The notes under the pieces are model-generated. The model did not search any database and was not told the origin of the DNA. It saw nothing but the letters and a program-made list of their open reading frames with translations. A stretch of 64,000 nucleotides of DNA from Photobacterium frigidiphilum (lineage in GTDB: Bacteria; Pseudomonadota; Gammaproteobacteria; Enterobacterales; Vibrionaceae), in assembly GCF_003025615.1 (NCBI RefSeq), contig NZ_PYMJ01000003.1, positions 62,001 to 126,000 on the forward strand. Reading direction: 5' to 3'. Each line of letters opens with the position of its first letter. Positions within the stretch are counted from its first letter, which is position 1. Position numbers and translations under genes: made by a program. Positions 9,602 to 23,120 of the stretch are shown here, in pieces.

Positions 9602-10528
9602 ATGACTGTAAATAAACTAAGAAAAACGATAAGCCATATTGTGTTTGTTGGTGCTGCGATCATTTTCAGCCAAAATACCTTGGCAACTGATCTAGCCGAA
9701 ATTAAAGAGAAAGGTGTCTTACGCCATATTGGTGTACCTTACGCAAACTTTATCTCTTATATTAATAGAGATAATTTTCAATTACTAAGCGGCTTGGATG
9801 TCGATATTGTAAAAGGTTTTTCTGAGTCAATAGGGGTTGAGTATCAATATGTTCCGGCAGAGTGGAATAACGTTATAGGTAAATTAATCGGTCAAAATGC
9901 TCAATTTAAAAATAACCAAATTGTATTAGGCAAGAAAAGCCCAATTGAAGGCGATATTATCGCCAATGGTGTGACAGTTTTGGATTGGCGATCTGAACTT
10001 GCTGACTTTTCTGACGATTATTTTCCTTCCGCGGTATGGCTGGTGGCGCGTGCCGACTCTGATTTGGAACCCATTCAACCAACTGGCTCGATTGATAAAG
10101 ATATAGAAAAAGTAAAAAAACTCATTAAGGGAAGAGATGTGCTGACGATGGAGCAATCTTGTTTAGACCCTAACTTATACAACCTCTATGAAACAGGGGC
10201 AAACATCATAGAGCCAGAGCGTAGCCGCAAATTAAATGAGATGGTACCTGCAATCCTTAACAAGGATGCAGAAAGTACATTGCTTGATGTTGCTGACACC
10301 TTAATTGCACTTGAAAAATGGCCTGGTGAAATAAAAGTGATAGGTCCTATTTCACAAGATCAAAGAATGGCAGTGGCATTTAGAAAGAGTTCTCCAGAAC
10401 TTCGTAAGGTATTTAATCAATATTTGGCTACGATTAAAGAAGACGGGACTTACCAAAAGTTAGTTGAAAAATATTATCCGTCGGTATTTTATTTCTATGG
10501 TGATTACTTTAAGGAAAGTAATCAGTAG
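9602..10528 (+). CDS. Periplasmic solute-binding protein, family 3-like (orphan, no permease)
   Basis: A 308-residue protein with a cleavable signal peptide (MTVNKLRKTISHIVFVGAAI, then FSQNTLA) and the amino-acid-type binding fold. VLRHIGVPYANFISY begins lobe 1, GLDVDIVKGFSESIGVEYQYVPAEWNNVIGKLI is the typical D-I-x-K pattern, and the end has KEDGTYQKLVEKYYP. GTG (9596) and TTG (9599) starts are possible in frame. The ATG at 9602, with GAG 7 bases upstream, fits best. No transporter permease or ATPase lies nearby. Instead the next gene (10558) is a membrane GGDEF-EAL protein, so the likely job is ligand sensing rather than uptake, as NspS serves MbaA in Vibrio cholerae. Confidence 0.82.
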   Translation: MTVNKLRKTISHIVFVGAAIIFSQNTLATDLAEIKEKGVLRHIGVPYANFISYINRDNFQLLSGLDVDIVKGFSESIGVEYQYVPAEWNNVIGKLIGQNAQFKNNQIVLGKKSPIEGDIIANGVTVLDWRSELADFSDDYFPSAVWLVARADSDLEPIQPTGSIDKDIEKVKKLIKGRDVLTMEQSCLDPNLYNLYETGANIIEPERSRKLNEMVPAILNKDAESTLLDVADTLIALEKWPGEIKVIGPISQDQRMAVAFRKSSPELRKVFNQYLATIKEDGTYQKLVEKYYPSVFYFYGDYFKESNQ

Positions 10529-10557
10529 AATTGATAAAGATAGTAATAAAAGGATTT

Positions 10558-12879
10558 ATGAAAAAACGGAAGCAGAAACTATCGAGTAGTCGTTTAATCA
10601 TTATTGCAGCGGTATTGCTTGCTGCATATTTGGTGTTGATTTTGGCTGTGACTAATCTTGGTCAGACACGGCTAAAAGAGTCTCAGTACCGAGAGCTTAA
10701 TCTCAAGGTACAAAGCTACACCAGCATGCTGGAGTATTTCTTCTATGTCACTAATGATGAGATAACAAACCTCGCCAGTGATAAAGAAATGCAGACATTT
10801 TTCGCTAATTTGGCATCAGGAATGTCAATGAAATACGGTCTCGGTGCGAGCTTGATCAATCTTGATAGAGATCTTATAGCGCTAAAACAGTCGACTACAA
10901 TAAATCAAAAACCGGTTTATCGGCGCTTTATACTTATTGGTTATGATGGGTCCATCATTTCAAACACTACGCCACATCAAGATATTTCTTTTGATATAAC
11001 TCAATACAAAAATATCAAAGATCCAGATATGATGATCCGTACGGTTAAAAAGTCTGGCGATATCAGTATTCAATTGATCAAGCCCGTTAAATATGGGGGT
11101 AAGGCGGTTGCTTTATTGGTTGCTGATATTAATAAGCAAGTTATCATCGACCAGCTTACCGTTCAGGAGTATGCCGAAAGTCGAAGTAGGATGGATTTAG
11201 TCGCGGATAGTGGAAATATTTTTATTTGGGATTCGTTAACAGCGAGCCAAGAAGCAGAAGGGACAAGCACGTTAGTCAATAACCTTTATTTTGAAATGCA
11301 GATTAAAAATACACCGTTTAAGTTAAGGAGTTGGTTTGAGCCGGTAAATGAAAAAGATATTTTTACTTCAGGGTGGTTTATCGCAGGTCTTTCATTTCTT
11401 GCATTTCCTGTTATTTTTGGACTGTTATATATCTTTAAAATTAATAGCGCTAATATTATTTTGAGGACTAAATTTGAAGAAAGTAATAAACAACATAGGG
11501 CTTTATCAGAGAAAAATGTACGTTTAACGGAAGAGATTGATAAAAGGAAAATGTCTGAAGAAAAATTGGCTTACCAAGCATCGCATGATGCATTAACAGG
11601 TTTACCTAATCGAAAGTATGGTAATGAGCGATTAGAACAAGAGTTATTCAGAGCGAAACGAAATAATACTAATGTATTAGTCATGTATATTGATCTTGAT
11701 AATTTCAAACAAATTAATGACACCTTGGGGCATTTAGCGGGCGATCAATTCTTGAAATTAAGCACTTCAAGGTTGCTAGGCTCTGTGCGTCACTCTGATA
11801 CTCTGGCGCGCTTAGGTGGCGATGAGTTCTTATTAGTTATTCCTGATCTGAAAGATTTGAAGTCAGCCAAACTATTAGCGACAACGATTGTATCGTTATT
11901 TAATAAACCGTTTTTTTGGCAAAAACAGGAGTTTTTTGTATCTACCAGTATTGGCTTATCGGTATTTCCGCAAGATGGCGATAATGCTCAGCAGTTACTC
12001 GCGAGTGCCGATACTGCGATGTATCGAGTAAAGCAAGATGGCCGAAATGCATTTAGCTTCTATAACACAGACATGAATAGGGATGTGCAACGTACATTAG
12101 AATTAGATGGACGATTGCGACAGGCGATTGCGAATGACAGTTTGGAACTCTACTATCAGCCTATTATTGAATTAGAATCCAACCAGATTGTTGGGGCTGA
12201 GGCACTTATGCGTTGGAATGACGCAAAGTTTGGTTTTGTTTCGCCTGAAGAGTTTATTCCTCTTGCCGAGAAAAATGGATTAATACACCAGCTTGGTGAA
12301 TTAGCCATTAATAAAGCCTGTATGCAGGCCGCAGAGTGGCAAAAAATCTCACCACTACAAATATCAATTAACTTTTCGAGCGTTCAGTTTAGGTACTGCG
12401 ATAAGCTCTTTAAGCAAATATGTCATGGATTAACTCAGTCAGGTTTACCTGCTGATAAATTAGATATTGAAGTAACAGAAAGCTTATTGATTGATCACAG
12501 CGATGAGGTCGTTACATTATTGAATAAACTGCAATCCATGGGGGCACAGCTCACTATTGACGACTTTGGTACGGGCTATTCATCCCTGAGCTACTTACAG
12601 AAATTCCCGTTTAATAAACTGAAAATAGATCGAGCGTTTTTGCGAAACATGCATGCTAATGATGCTGACCGTGAGCTTGTCAATGCGATTATTGCGATGG
12701 CAAAAGCACTTAATTTAAAAGTGGTGGCTGAAGGAATAGAAGAACAATGGAATGCGGATTATTTGAGGTTCATTAACTGCGAATATGGGCAAGGTTATCT
12801 ATATAGCAAACCTGTACCTGCGAAAGCGTTTGAACATTTGCTGTCGCATAAATTGAAACCGATACTGTGTAGACAATAG
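10558..12879 (+). CDS. Membrane-bound GGDEF-EAL c-di-GMP enzyme with periplasmic sensor
   Basis: A 773-residue protein. One transmembrane helix (LIIIAAVLLAAYLVLILAV) is followed by a ~225-residue periplasmic Cache-like sensor and a second helix (WFIAGLSFLAFPVIFGLLYI). A short coiled coil leads to a GGDEF domain (HDALTGLPNRKYGNE, LARLGGDEFLLV) and an EAL domain (AEALMRWNDAKFGFVSPEEFI, then TIDDFGTGYSSLSYL and KIDRAFLRNM). Both active-site motifs are intact, so synthesis and hydrolysis of c-di-GMP are both possible. A TTG at 10531 would add 9 residues, but the ATG at 10558 has AAAAGGA upstream. The gene starts 29 bases after the solute-binding protein gene, implying co-transcription and probably ligand-controlled signalling. 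Confidence 0.88.
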   Translation: MKKRKQKLSSSRLIIIAAVLLAAYLVLILAVTNLGQTRLKESQYRELNLKVQSYTSMLEYFFYVTNDEITNLASDKEMQTFFANLASGMSMKYGLGASLINLDRDLIALKQSTTINQKPVYRRFILIGYDGSIISNTTPHQDISFDITQYKNIKDPDMMIRTVKKSGDISIQLIKPVKYGGKAVALLVADINKQVIIDQLTVQEYAESRSRMDLVADSGNIFIWDSLTASQEAEGTSTLVNNLYFEMQIKNTPFKLRSWFEPVNEKDIFTSGWFIAGLSFLAFPVIFGLLYIFKINSANIILRTKFEESNKQHRALSEKNVRLTEEIDKRKMSEEKLAYQASHDALTGLPNRKYGNERLEQELFRAKRNNTNVLVMYIDLDNFKQINDTLGHLAGDQFLKLSTSRLLGSVRHSDTLARLGGDEFLLVIPDLKDLKSAKLLATTIVSLFNKPFFWQKQEFFVSTSIGLSVFPQDGDNAQQLLASADTAMYRVKQDGRNAFSFYNTDMNRDVQRTLELDGRLRQAIANDSLELYYQPIIELESNQIVGAEALMRWNDAKFGFVSPEEFIPLAEKNGLIHQLGELAINKACMQAAEWQKISPLQISINFSSVQFRYCDKLFKQICHGLTQSGLPADKLDIEVTESLLIDHSDEVVTLLNKLQSMGAQLTIDDFGTGYSSLSYLQKFPFNKLKIDRAFLRNMHANDADRELVNAIIAMAKALNLKVVAEGIEEQWNADYLRFINCEYGQGYLYSKPVPAKAFEHLLSHKLKPILCRQ

Positions 12880-16171
<3,292 letters not shown>

Positions 16172-16245
16172 GCTTGAAGTAACGCCCCCCTTCATCATGT
16201 TGTAGTCGTTATGAGTACATACAGATAAGCGTGATGATTATCCAG

Positions 16246-16285
16246 GCCTGCCCTTGAATTTATTATTTAGGGGGCAGGCTTTTTT
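16246..16285 (+). terminator. Rho-independent terminator after the GH63 gene
   Basis: An 8-bp GC-rich stem GCCTGCCC (16246-16253) and GGGCAGGC (16272-16279), an 18-base AT-rich loop and a run of six T lie 75 bases after the stop. Confidence 0.75.
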
Positions 16286-16358
16286 AGTGTCTACAGTTTC
16301 GTTCTGCTATCCATTATTTTTCTTATTAATCCTCATTTTTAAGCCATTAAAACACCAA

Positions 16359-16509
16359 ACTGTCGACAATCTAGACTAAGGTCTAATACATATTGTTAAC
16401 AATTGACTTGTAATTATGCAATTTTAACGCTAAATTTTGATTATTAACTGAGCAATTGTTGACAATGTAAATGAAAAAGCAAGATGCAATGCTAGAAGCT
16501 GTCGACACT
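16359..16509. promoter_or_regulatory. Array of ATTGTnnACAAT palindromes: probable operators of the prp GntR regulator
   Basis: Three sites share the core TGTnnACA upstream of the regulator gene: ACTGTCGACAAT (16359-16370), ATTGTTAACAAT (16392-16403, a perfect palindrome) and ATTGTTGACAAT (16455-16466). A fourth weaker copy, GCTGTCGACACT (16498-16509), lies inside the start of the coding region. Twelve-base palindromes of this form are typical for FadR/GntR dimers, so autoregulation of the regulator and the prp operon is likely. No such site was seen just before prpB. Confidence 0.65.
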
Positions 16510-17232
16510 ATCTCGGTGCTTTCAACAGATACACAGCTAACGTCTATCACGGCAGAGTGTGAAGCTGGCGTAAAAGAGCTGACTAAATCTGAAAATCTGA
16601 CCGAGCAATTGATTGAGTTCATCGTTAGCGGTGAATACCAAGCTGGTAGCAAAATTTCTGAGCCAGAATTAGCCCGCAGTTTCGGTGTTAGTCGCGGACC
16701 ACTACGTGAAGCGATTATGCGTGTCGAGGCCTTGGGTTTAGTGGAGCGCGTGCCGCATGTTGGTGCGCGGGTTGTTGAATTAAGCCAAGAAAAACTTATC
16801 GAAATTTATGCGGTACGTGAAGCATTAGAAGGCATGGCAGCACGGCTTGCCTGTATTAATATTACCGATGAAGAAATTGATGCCCTGCAAGAGCTATTAG
16901 AACAACACCAACGCTATATTGAACAGGTTGATGGGGCCTCTTATTTTCATCAGCAAGGGGACTTTGACTTTCATTACCGAATCATAAAAGCCAGCCGAAA
17001 CACAAAGCTAATCAGTTTGTTGTGTGACGAGCTTTATCATCTGTTACGCATGTACCGTTTTCAATCGCCACGTAAGCATTCGAGGCCGACCACTGCATTG
17101 AGTGAGCATATTCAAATTCTGGCTGCCATAAGAGAGCGAGATGGTGAACTCGCAGAACTGTTAATGCGCCGCCATATTATGCGCAGCCGCCTACTTATTG
17201 AAAATCAGCTTACAGAAGATATAAACAAGTGA
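16471..17232 (+). CDS. GntR-family (FCD) regulator of the propionate/methylcitrate operon
   Basis: A 253-residue FadR-subfamily regulator. The winged helix (LTEQLIEFIVSGEYQAGSKISEPELARSFGVSRGPLREAIMRVEALGLVERVPHVGARV) spans about residues 47-105. The C-terminal FCD ligand-binding domain (IYAVREALEGMAARLA, DFHYRIIKASRN, LSEHIQILAAIRERDGELAELLMRRHI) has the conserved His residues that hold a metal. In vibrios and many other bacteria a GntR regulator of this type heads the prp cluster in place of the sigma-54 activator PrpR of enterobacteria. The ligand is presumably methylcitrate or a related acid. The start has no strong ribosome site, so a slightly later ATG (16489) is possible. Confidence 0.85.
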   Translation: MKKQDAMLEAVDTISVLSTDTQLTSITAECEAGVKELTKSENLTEQLIEFIVSGEYQAGSKISEPELARSFGVSRGPLREAIMRVEALGLVERVPHVGARVVELSQEKLIEIYAVREALEGMAARLACINITDEEIDALQELLEQHQRYIEQVDGASYFHQQGDFDFHYRIIKASRNTKLISLLCDELYHLLRMYRFQSPRKHSRPTTALSEHIQILAAIRERDGELAELLMRRHIMRSRLLIENQLTEDINK

Positions 17233-17330
17233 TTTTTTAGTGTGGGATGAAAAAAAACATAACGTAGTGAATAAATAAATTTAGGAAGTAGAGATATCGA
17301 ATAGGAATAAAATCACAAGGAGATAGCACC

Positions 17331-18200
17331 ATGAGCCCAGGAAAACGCTTCCGCCAAGCGGTTGCCCAAAATAACCCATTGCAAATTGTTGGTACCATTA
17401 ACCCTTATTGCGCAATGATGGCTGAACAAGTCGGCCATCAGGCCATTTATTTATCGGGTGGGGGGATTGCCAATGCATCGTATGGCTTACCTGATTTAGG
17501 TATCACAACGTTAAATGATGTACTGGAAGATGTTCGTCGAATAACGGCTGCCACTCAATTACCCTTACTGGTCGATATTGATACTGGTTTTGGGGGCGCA
17601 TTCAATATTGCGCGCACAGTGAAAGAGATGGAGCGCGCAGGTGCTGCAGCTATTCACATGGAAGATCAAGTGGCACAAAAGCGCTGCGGGCATCGTCCCA
17701 ATAAAGCGATTGTTAGTCAAAGCGAAATGGTTGATCGGATTAAAGCTGCTGCCGATGCGCGGGTAGACAGTGATTTCGTTATCATAGCGAGAACAGACGC
17801 ATTAGCCGTTGAGGGGATGGATTCAGCCATTGCACGCGCAATTGCCTGTGTCGAAGCTGGGGCTGATATGATTTTCCCTGAAGCTATTAATTCCCTCGAG
17901 CAATACCAGCAATTTTCAGATGCTGTGAATGTCCCGATTTTAGCCAACATTACAGAATTCGGACAAACGCCCTTATTTTCAGGCGAAGAATTAGCGGAAT
18001 GCGGTGTCGATATGGTGCTTTATCCACTGTCTGCCTTTCGTGCCATGAACCAAGCGGCTTTGAATGTTTATCAGCACCTTAAGACTGATGGTCATCAACG
18101 CAATGTGGTTGATCAAATGCAAACGCGTGAACAGCTCTACCATTATTTGGGATATCACGATTACGAACAAAAATTAGATCACCTGTTTAAAAAAGAATAA
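17331..18200 (+). CDS. prpB: 2-methylisocitrate lyase
   Basis: A 289-residue isocitrate lyase superfamily enzyme that splits 2-methylisocitrate to pyruvate and succinate, the last step of the methylcitrate cycle. Visible signatures are the TIM-barrel start [16 protein letters not shown], the metal-binding VDIDTGFGG (residues 81-89), the catalytic loop KRCGHRPNK with Cys119, and [17 protein letters not shown]. Length matches E. coli PrpB. An AAGGAG ribosome site precedes the ATG. It is the first enzyme gene after the GntR regulator and starts the prpBCDE order. Confidence 0.95.
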   Translation: MSPGKRFRQAVAQNNPLQIVGTINPYCAMMAEQVGHQAIYLSGGGIANASYGLPDLGITTLNDVLEDVRRITAATQLPLLVDIDTGFGGAFNIARTVKEMERAGAAAIHMEDQVAQKRCGHRPNKAIVSQSEMVDRIKAAADARVDSDFVIIARTDALAVEGMDSAIARAIACVEAGADMIFPEAINSLEQYQQFSDAVNVPILANITEFGQTPLFSGEELAECGVDMVLYPLSAFRAMNQAALNVYQHLKTDGHQRNVVDQMQTREQLYHYLGYHDYEQKLDHLFKKE

Positions 18201-18356
18201 CCAGTAATAACTGAAAAAATAAAATAATAATTAAATAAAACCAATAACGAATTAAGTAGTGATTTATTACGACACTCTTTTTGTGCTTTGACATCTCTAT
18301 ATTGTCATCGAATAAAAAGTAGCCAATCCAATAATGTGAAATACAAGGAGTCCGTT

Positions 18357-19517
18357 ATGTCTGCAATAGCCGTAACTGATAGTCAAAAGGATAAGAAAGC
18401 CCTGAACGGTGCTGGGTTACGTGGTCAGAGTGCAGGTACAACCTCGTTGTGTACTGTCGGTCAATCGGGTACAGGCTTAACCTATCGAGGTTATGACATC
18501 ACCGATCTTGCTCATCATGCTGAATTTGAAGAAGTCGCTTACCTGCTGTTAAAAGGTCAGTTACCCACACAAAGTGAACTGGATAACTATAAACAAGCAC
18601 TACAAAGTGCTCGTGGTTTACCCCCTGCATTATGCCTCGTATTAGAAGCGATTCCTGCCAGTGCGCACCCAATGGATGTGATGCGAACAGGCTGTTCAAT
18701 GCTCGGTAATCTTGATCAAGAATACGACTTTTCAGAGCAAGGCGATAAAACGGACACCTTATTAGCATTATTGCCCGCCATTATTTGTTATTGGTATCGC
18801 TACAGTCACCATGGTGTACGAATTAATACCGCAAATAGCACGCAAGACAGCATTGGCGGTTACTTCTTAGAAATGCTGACAGATGAAGCGCCATCGGAAT
18901 TACATAAAAAGGTGATGCATTGTTCGTTGGTTTTATACGCCGAGCACGAATTCAATGCATCGACATTTACAGCGCGGGTGTGTGCGTCCACCTTATCGGA
19001 TTTACATTCTTGTATTACGGCGGCAATCGGTAGCTTGCGAGGGCCATTGCATGGCGGAGCCAACGAAGCGGCGATGGCAATGATTGAGCAATGGCAAAGC
19101 GCAGAACAAGCAGAAGCCGGCACAATGGAAATGCTCGCGAATAAAGACAAAATCATGGGATTTGGCCATGCTATTTATCGTGAATCTGACCCCCGTAATG
19201 CGCTCATTAAAGAGTGGTCGCGCAAGTTATCTCAAGACGTGAATGATACCCACTTATTTGAGGTGTCTGAAAAGGTCGAGCAAATCATGAAGCGTGAAAA
19301 AGGGCTATTCCCTAACGCTGATTTCTTCCATGCGTCTGCTTATCATTTCATGGGTATTCCTACCAAACTGTTTACGCCGATTTTTGTGATGAGCCGTGTA
19401 ACAGGATGGGCGGCACATGTTTTTGAGCAACGTGAAAATAACCGGATCATTCGCCCAAGTGCCGATTATCAAGGCCCTGAACATCAAGATTGGTTACCGA
19501 TAGAACAACGTCTTTAG
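18357..19517 (+). CDS. prpC: 2-methylcitrate synthase
   Basis: A 386-residue citrate synthase family protein condensing propionyl-CoA with oxaloacetate. The ATG at 18357 follows AAGGAG. An upstream frame from 18288 is open but has no ribosome site, so the shorter start was chosen. Family landmarks are [19 protein letters not shown], the catalytic histidine regions [12 protein letters not shown] and [14 protein letters not shown], and [21 protein letters not shown] near the end with the active-site region. Position between prpB and prpD and the short PrpC-type length distinguish it from the TCA citrate synthase. Confidence 0.95.
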   Translation: MSAIAVTDSQKDKKALNGAGLRGQSAGTTSLCTVGQSGTGLTYRGYDITDLAHHAEFEEVAYLLLKGQLPTQSELDNYKQALQSARGLPPALCLVLEAIPASAHPMDVMRTGCSMLGNLDQEYDFSEQGDKTDTLLALLPAIICYWYRYSHHGVRINTANSTQDSIGGYFLEMLTDEAPSELHKKVMHCSLVLYAEHEFNASTFTARVCASTLSDLHSCITAAIGSLRGPLHGGANEAAMAMIEQWQSAEQAEAGTMEMLANKDKIMGFGHAIYRESDPRNALIKEWSRKLSQDVNDTHLFEVSEKVEQIMKREKGLFPNADFFHASAYHFMGIPTKLFTPIFVMSRVTGWAAHVFEQRENNRIIRPSADYQGPEHQDWLPIEQRL

Positions 19518-19560
19518 ATCGGTATACCAACGGATTAATGAATATAAAAGGATTAAACCC

Positions 19561-21012
19561 ATGAGCACAAACGTAGAATTGAATGAACGACCAGCCCCTG
19601 ACGAGCTATTGGTACAGATTGCTGATTATGTTGCCAACACACAGATTGAATCTGCAGAAGCCTATAACACTGCCCGTAACTGCTTAATCGATACCTTAGG
19701 TTGTGGGTTATTAGCGTTGCGCTTTCCAGAGTGTACTAAGCATCTTGGTCCTATTGTGCCGGGTACAACAGTACAACATGGTGCGCGTGTTCCGGGCACT
19801 TCACACGAGTTAGATCCGGTTATGGCCGCATTTAATATTGGTTGTATTATTCGTTGGCTCGATTTTAACGATACCTGGTTAGCTGCAGAGTGGGGGCACC
19901 CTTCCGATAACCTTGGCGGTATTTTGGCAACAGCTGATTACTTAAGCCGTGTAGCTGTATCTCAAGGTAAGCCAGCACTCACCATGCGTGATGTGTTAAC
20001 GGCAATGATCAAAGCACACGAGATCCAAGGAGTGTTAGCGCTTGAGAATAGTTATAACCGCGTTGGGCTCGATCATGTGTTATTGGTACGGGTCGCATCG
20101 ACGGCTGTTGTCACTAAAATGCTGGGTGGTAATCGCGATCAAATCATTGATGCGGTATCGCAAGCGTGGGTAGACGGTTGTTCATTACGCACCTATCGTC
20201 ATGCACCTAATGCGGGATCACGTAAATCATGGGCTGCGGGCGATGCAACATCACGTGCTGTGCGCTTAGCTATGATCACTATGAAAGGTGAAATGGGTCT
20301 ACCATCGGTTCTGACTGCACCGCAGTGGGGGTATTACGATGTACTATTTAATGGGGAGCAATTTAAAGTCAATCAGCCGTTTGATAGCTATGTAATGGAA
20401 AACGTATTGTTTAAAATCTCTTTTCCTGCTGAATTCCATGCGCAAACTGCCGTTGAATGTGCAGTAACGCTACACGATCAGGTGAAAGATCGTATTGATG
20501 ACATTGAGCGTATTGTTGTTACCACGCATGAATCTGCTATTCGTATTATTTCAAAGTCGGGCAATCTTGCTAACCCTGCCGATCGTGATCATTGCTTGCA
20601 ATATATGATCGCCGTGCCGCTTTTACATGGTGATTTAATTGCAGAGCATTATGAAGATGATTTCCATAAAGGCGATGCACGTATTGATGTATTACGCGAC
20701 AAAATGGTGATCAAAGAAGATCCTCGATACAGCGCCGAATACTTAGAAGCCGACAAGCGTTCTATTGCGAATGCGATTCAAGTGTACTTTAGTGATGGAT
20801 CGTCAACTGACAATATTGTTGTGGAATACCCTATTGGTCACCGTCGTCGCCGTGAAGAAGGTATTCCCGTATTAGAAAATAAATTTCTGCGTAATCTGCA
20901 AACCCGTTTCCCTGTTGGTACCAGCCAGAAAATATTTGATCTGTGTAGTGACCAAAATAAGTTGGAATCAACCCCAGTTACTGAATTCATGGAATTGTTC
21001 GTGATTAATTAA
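19561..21012 (+). CDS. prpD: 2-methylcitrate dehydratase
   Basis: A 483-residue MmgE/PrpD family enzyme, the same length as E. coli PrpD. It dehydrates 2-methylcitrate to 2-methylaconitate without an iron-sulfur cluster. Typical blocks are [70 protein letters not shown] and [15 protein letters not shown]. The presence of prpD, and the lack of acnD/prpF in the cluster, means this organism uses the enterobacterial-style route, with a housekeeping aconitase needed for rehydration. It lies 43 bases after prpC, in one operon. Confidence 0.95.
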   Translation: MSTNVELNERPAPDELLVQIADYVANTQIESAEAYNTARNCLIDTLGCGLLALRFPECTKHLGPIVPGTTVQHGARVPGTSHELDPVMAAFNIGCIIRWLDFNDTWLAAEWGHPSDNLGGILATADYLSRVAVSQGKPALTMRDVLTAMIKAHEIQGVLALENSYNRVGLDHVLLVRVASTAVVTKMLGGNRDQIIDAVSQAWVDGCSLRTYRHAPNAGSRKSWAAGDATSRAVRLAMITMKGEMGLPSVLTAPQWGYYDVLFNGEQFKVNQPFDSYVMENVLFKISFPAEFHAQTAVECAVTLHDQVKDRIDDIERIVVTTHESAIRIISKSGNLANPADRDHCLQYMIAVPLLHGDLIAEHYEDDFHKGDARIDVLRDKMVIKEDPRYSAEYLEADKRSIANAIQVYFSDGSSTDNIVVEYPIGHRRRREEGIPVLENKFLRNLQTRFPVGTSQKIFDLCSDQNKLESTPVTEFMELFVIN

Positions 21013-21087
21013 CGCGTTTTAACTCTGCTGGTAGGTATGTAGATATTACGCCTACCAGCCCACTTGAATAGGCGAAAGGAGACCACT

Positions 21088-22962
21088 ATGTCAGCCTATC
21101 AGGATGCATTTGATTTTGCCGCTACCGAGCCAGAACTCTTTTGGAAACAACAAGCACAGTCTATTTCTTGGTTTCGATTTCCCGAAACAATACTAAGCAA
21201 TGATGAACACGGTATAGAGCGGTGGTTTGCCGACGGTGAGCTCAATACTGCGTACTTAGCATTAGATTATCATGTCGATAATGGCCGAGGTGATCAAACC
21301 GCCCTTATTTATGACTCCCCCGTTACGGGAAAAAAGGCGCGCTATAGTTACCGTGTATTACGGGATCAAGTCGCGAAAACGGCCGGTATGCTAGCAAGCT
21401 TAGGGGTCGAAAAAGGTGATCGAGTTGTGATCTATATGCCGATGATCCCTGAAGCGGCCATGGCAATGTTAGCGTGTGCCCGATTAGGGGCGATTCACTC
21501 CGTGGTATTTGGCGGGTTTGCACCCAGTGAGCTTGCCGTTCGTATAGAAGATGCTGAGCCGAAAGTCGTATTAACAGCATCATGCGGTGTTGAAGTCAGC
21601 AAAGTTATTCCTTATAAACCGCTGGTGGATCAAGCGGTAATGGATAGTCGCTGGAAACCCGATAGTGTCGTGGTATTCCAACGAAAAGAATGCCTTGCAG
21701 ATTTAAATCAAGCCCGAGATATCGATTGGGTAACGTTATTCAACCGTTCTGCACCTCATGATTGTGTGCCAGTAAAAGCGACAGATCCTCTGTACATTTT
21801 ATATACATCAGGCACAACCGGAAAACCCAAAGGTGTGGTGCGTGATAACGGCGGACATGCTGTTGCAATGAAATACAGCATGGAATCAATTTACAATGTA
21901 AAACCGGGTGAAGTGTATTGGGCGGCATCTGATATAGGGTGGGTTGTTGGGCACTCTTACATTGTTTATGCGCCGCTTATTCATGGTTGTACCACGATCA
22001 TGTATGAAGGAAAGCCTGTAAAAACACCGGATCCTGCTGCATTTTGGCGAGTGTGCGAAGAGTATGGTGTGAGTATTTTATTTTCTGCCCCCACGGCATT
22101 TCGTGCGATTAAGAAAGAAGACCCAGAAGGTGCATTGCTCACTGCATTTCCGATGAAAAAACTGCGCACTATTTTTATGGCTGGCGAGCGGTTAGATCCG
22201 CCAACCCTTGAATGGGTAGAAACCAAAACCCAACGCCCTGTTGTCGATCATTGGTGGCAAACTGAAACGGGGTGGGCAATTGCTGGCAATCCTTTGGGGC
22301 TAGAAACGTTTGACTTAAAGCCGGGCTCAGCGACCAAAGCGATACCGGGTTATCAAGTTGAAGTGCTCAATGAGTTGGGTGAACAGCAAGCCATGAATGA
22401 ACAAGGCTATATTGCGATAAAACGACCGCTACCGCCAAGTTGTTTACCAACCGTATGGCGTAACCATGATCGCTTTGAATCAGGGTATTTAAGCCAGTTC
22501 CCTGGTTATTATGTATCGGGCGATGGTGGTTATATTGATGAAGACGGTTATCTGTTTGTGATGGGGCGTATTGATGATGTAATTAATGTGGCTGGGCACC
22601 GCTTATCGACTGGAGAAATGGAAGAAGTAGTAGGTGCCCATGAAGCTGTTGCCGAGTGTGCTGTTATTGGTATACACGATGATCTAAAAGGGCAGCTACC
22701 ATTAGGCTTGGTGGTATTAAAAGACGGTTATGTCTCTGAAAATGGCGCTATTGAGGCAGAATTATTGCAACAAGTTCGCGCAAAAATAGGTGCGGTGGCG
22801 TGCTTTAAACGTGCGTTAATTGTCGATCGCTTACCGAAAACCCGCTCGGGTAAAATACTGCGTCGTGTTATTCGCCAAATTGCAGATGGAGAACAATATG
22901 TCGTGCCATCGACAATCGATGATCCATCAAGCTTGAATGAAATAGAAAAGGCACTTTACTAA
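21088..22962 (+). CDS. prpE: Propionyl-CoA synthetase
   Basis: A 624-residue acyl-adenylate-forming enzyme that activates propionate to propionyl-CoA. The ATG at 21088 is preceded by AAAGGAG; an upstream TTG at 21064 is less likely. Motifs include the ATP loop YTSGTTGKPKGVVRDNGGHA, HWWQTETGWAI, YYVSGDGGYIDEDGYLFVMGRIDDVINVAGHRLSTGEMEE, and the C-terminal TRSGKILRR carrying the lysine that is acylated in Salmonella PrpE. Size fits PrpE rather than Acs. Last gene of the prp operon, followed by a hairpin terminator. Confidence 0.95.
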   Translation: MSAYQDAFDFAATEPELFWKQQAQSISWFRFPETILSNDEHGIERWFADGELNTAYLALDYHVDNGRGDQTALIYDSPVTGKKARYSYRVLRDQVAKTAGMLASLGVEKGDRVVIYMPMIPEAAMAMLACARLGAIHSVVFGGFAPSELAVRIEDAEPKVVLTASCGVEVSKVIPYKPLVDQAVMDSRWKPDSVVVFQRKECLADLNQARDIDWVTLFNRSAPHDCVPVKATDPLYILYTSGTTGKPKGVVRDNGGHAVAMKYSMESIYNVKPGEVYWAASDIGWVVGHSYIVYAPLIHGCTTIMYEGKPVKTPDPAAFWRVCEEYGVSILFSAPTAFRAIKKEDPEGALLTAFPMKKLRTIFMAGERLDPPTLEWVETKTQRPVVDHWWQTETGWAIAGNPLGLETFDLKPGSATKAIPGYQVEVLNELGEQQAMNEQGYIAIKRPLPPSCLPTVWRNHDRFESGYLSQFPGYYVSGDGGYIDEDGYLFVMGRIDDVINVAGHRLSTGEMEEVVGAHEAVAECAVIGIHDDLKGQLPLGLVVLKDGYVSENGAIEAELLQQVRAKIGAVACFKRALIVDRLPKTRSGKILRRVIRQIADGEQYVVPSTIDDPSSLNEIEKALY

Positions 22963-22986
22963 TTTAACCTCAGCTCGGGATAATTC

Positions 22987-23036
22987 AAATACACACTATC
23001 TACAATCATTTTTAGTAAATAGTGTGTATTTTTATT
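22987..23036 (+). terminator. Terminator of the prp operon
   Basis: A 13-bp perfect stem (AAATACACACTAT at 22987-22999 with its complement at 23019-23031) and T-rich sequence (TTTTTATTT) lie 24 bases after the prpE stop. The loop is rather long at 19 bases. Confidence 0.7.
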
Positions 23037-23120
23037 TCGTTATAAGTATTTATCGTCATGTTTCACAGTAAGTGTAAAGTGGACGAATTATCTTTTCTTA
23101 ACGCTTTGATTTAATCAGAT

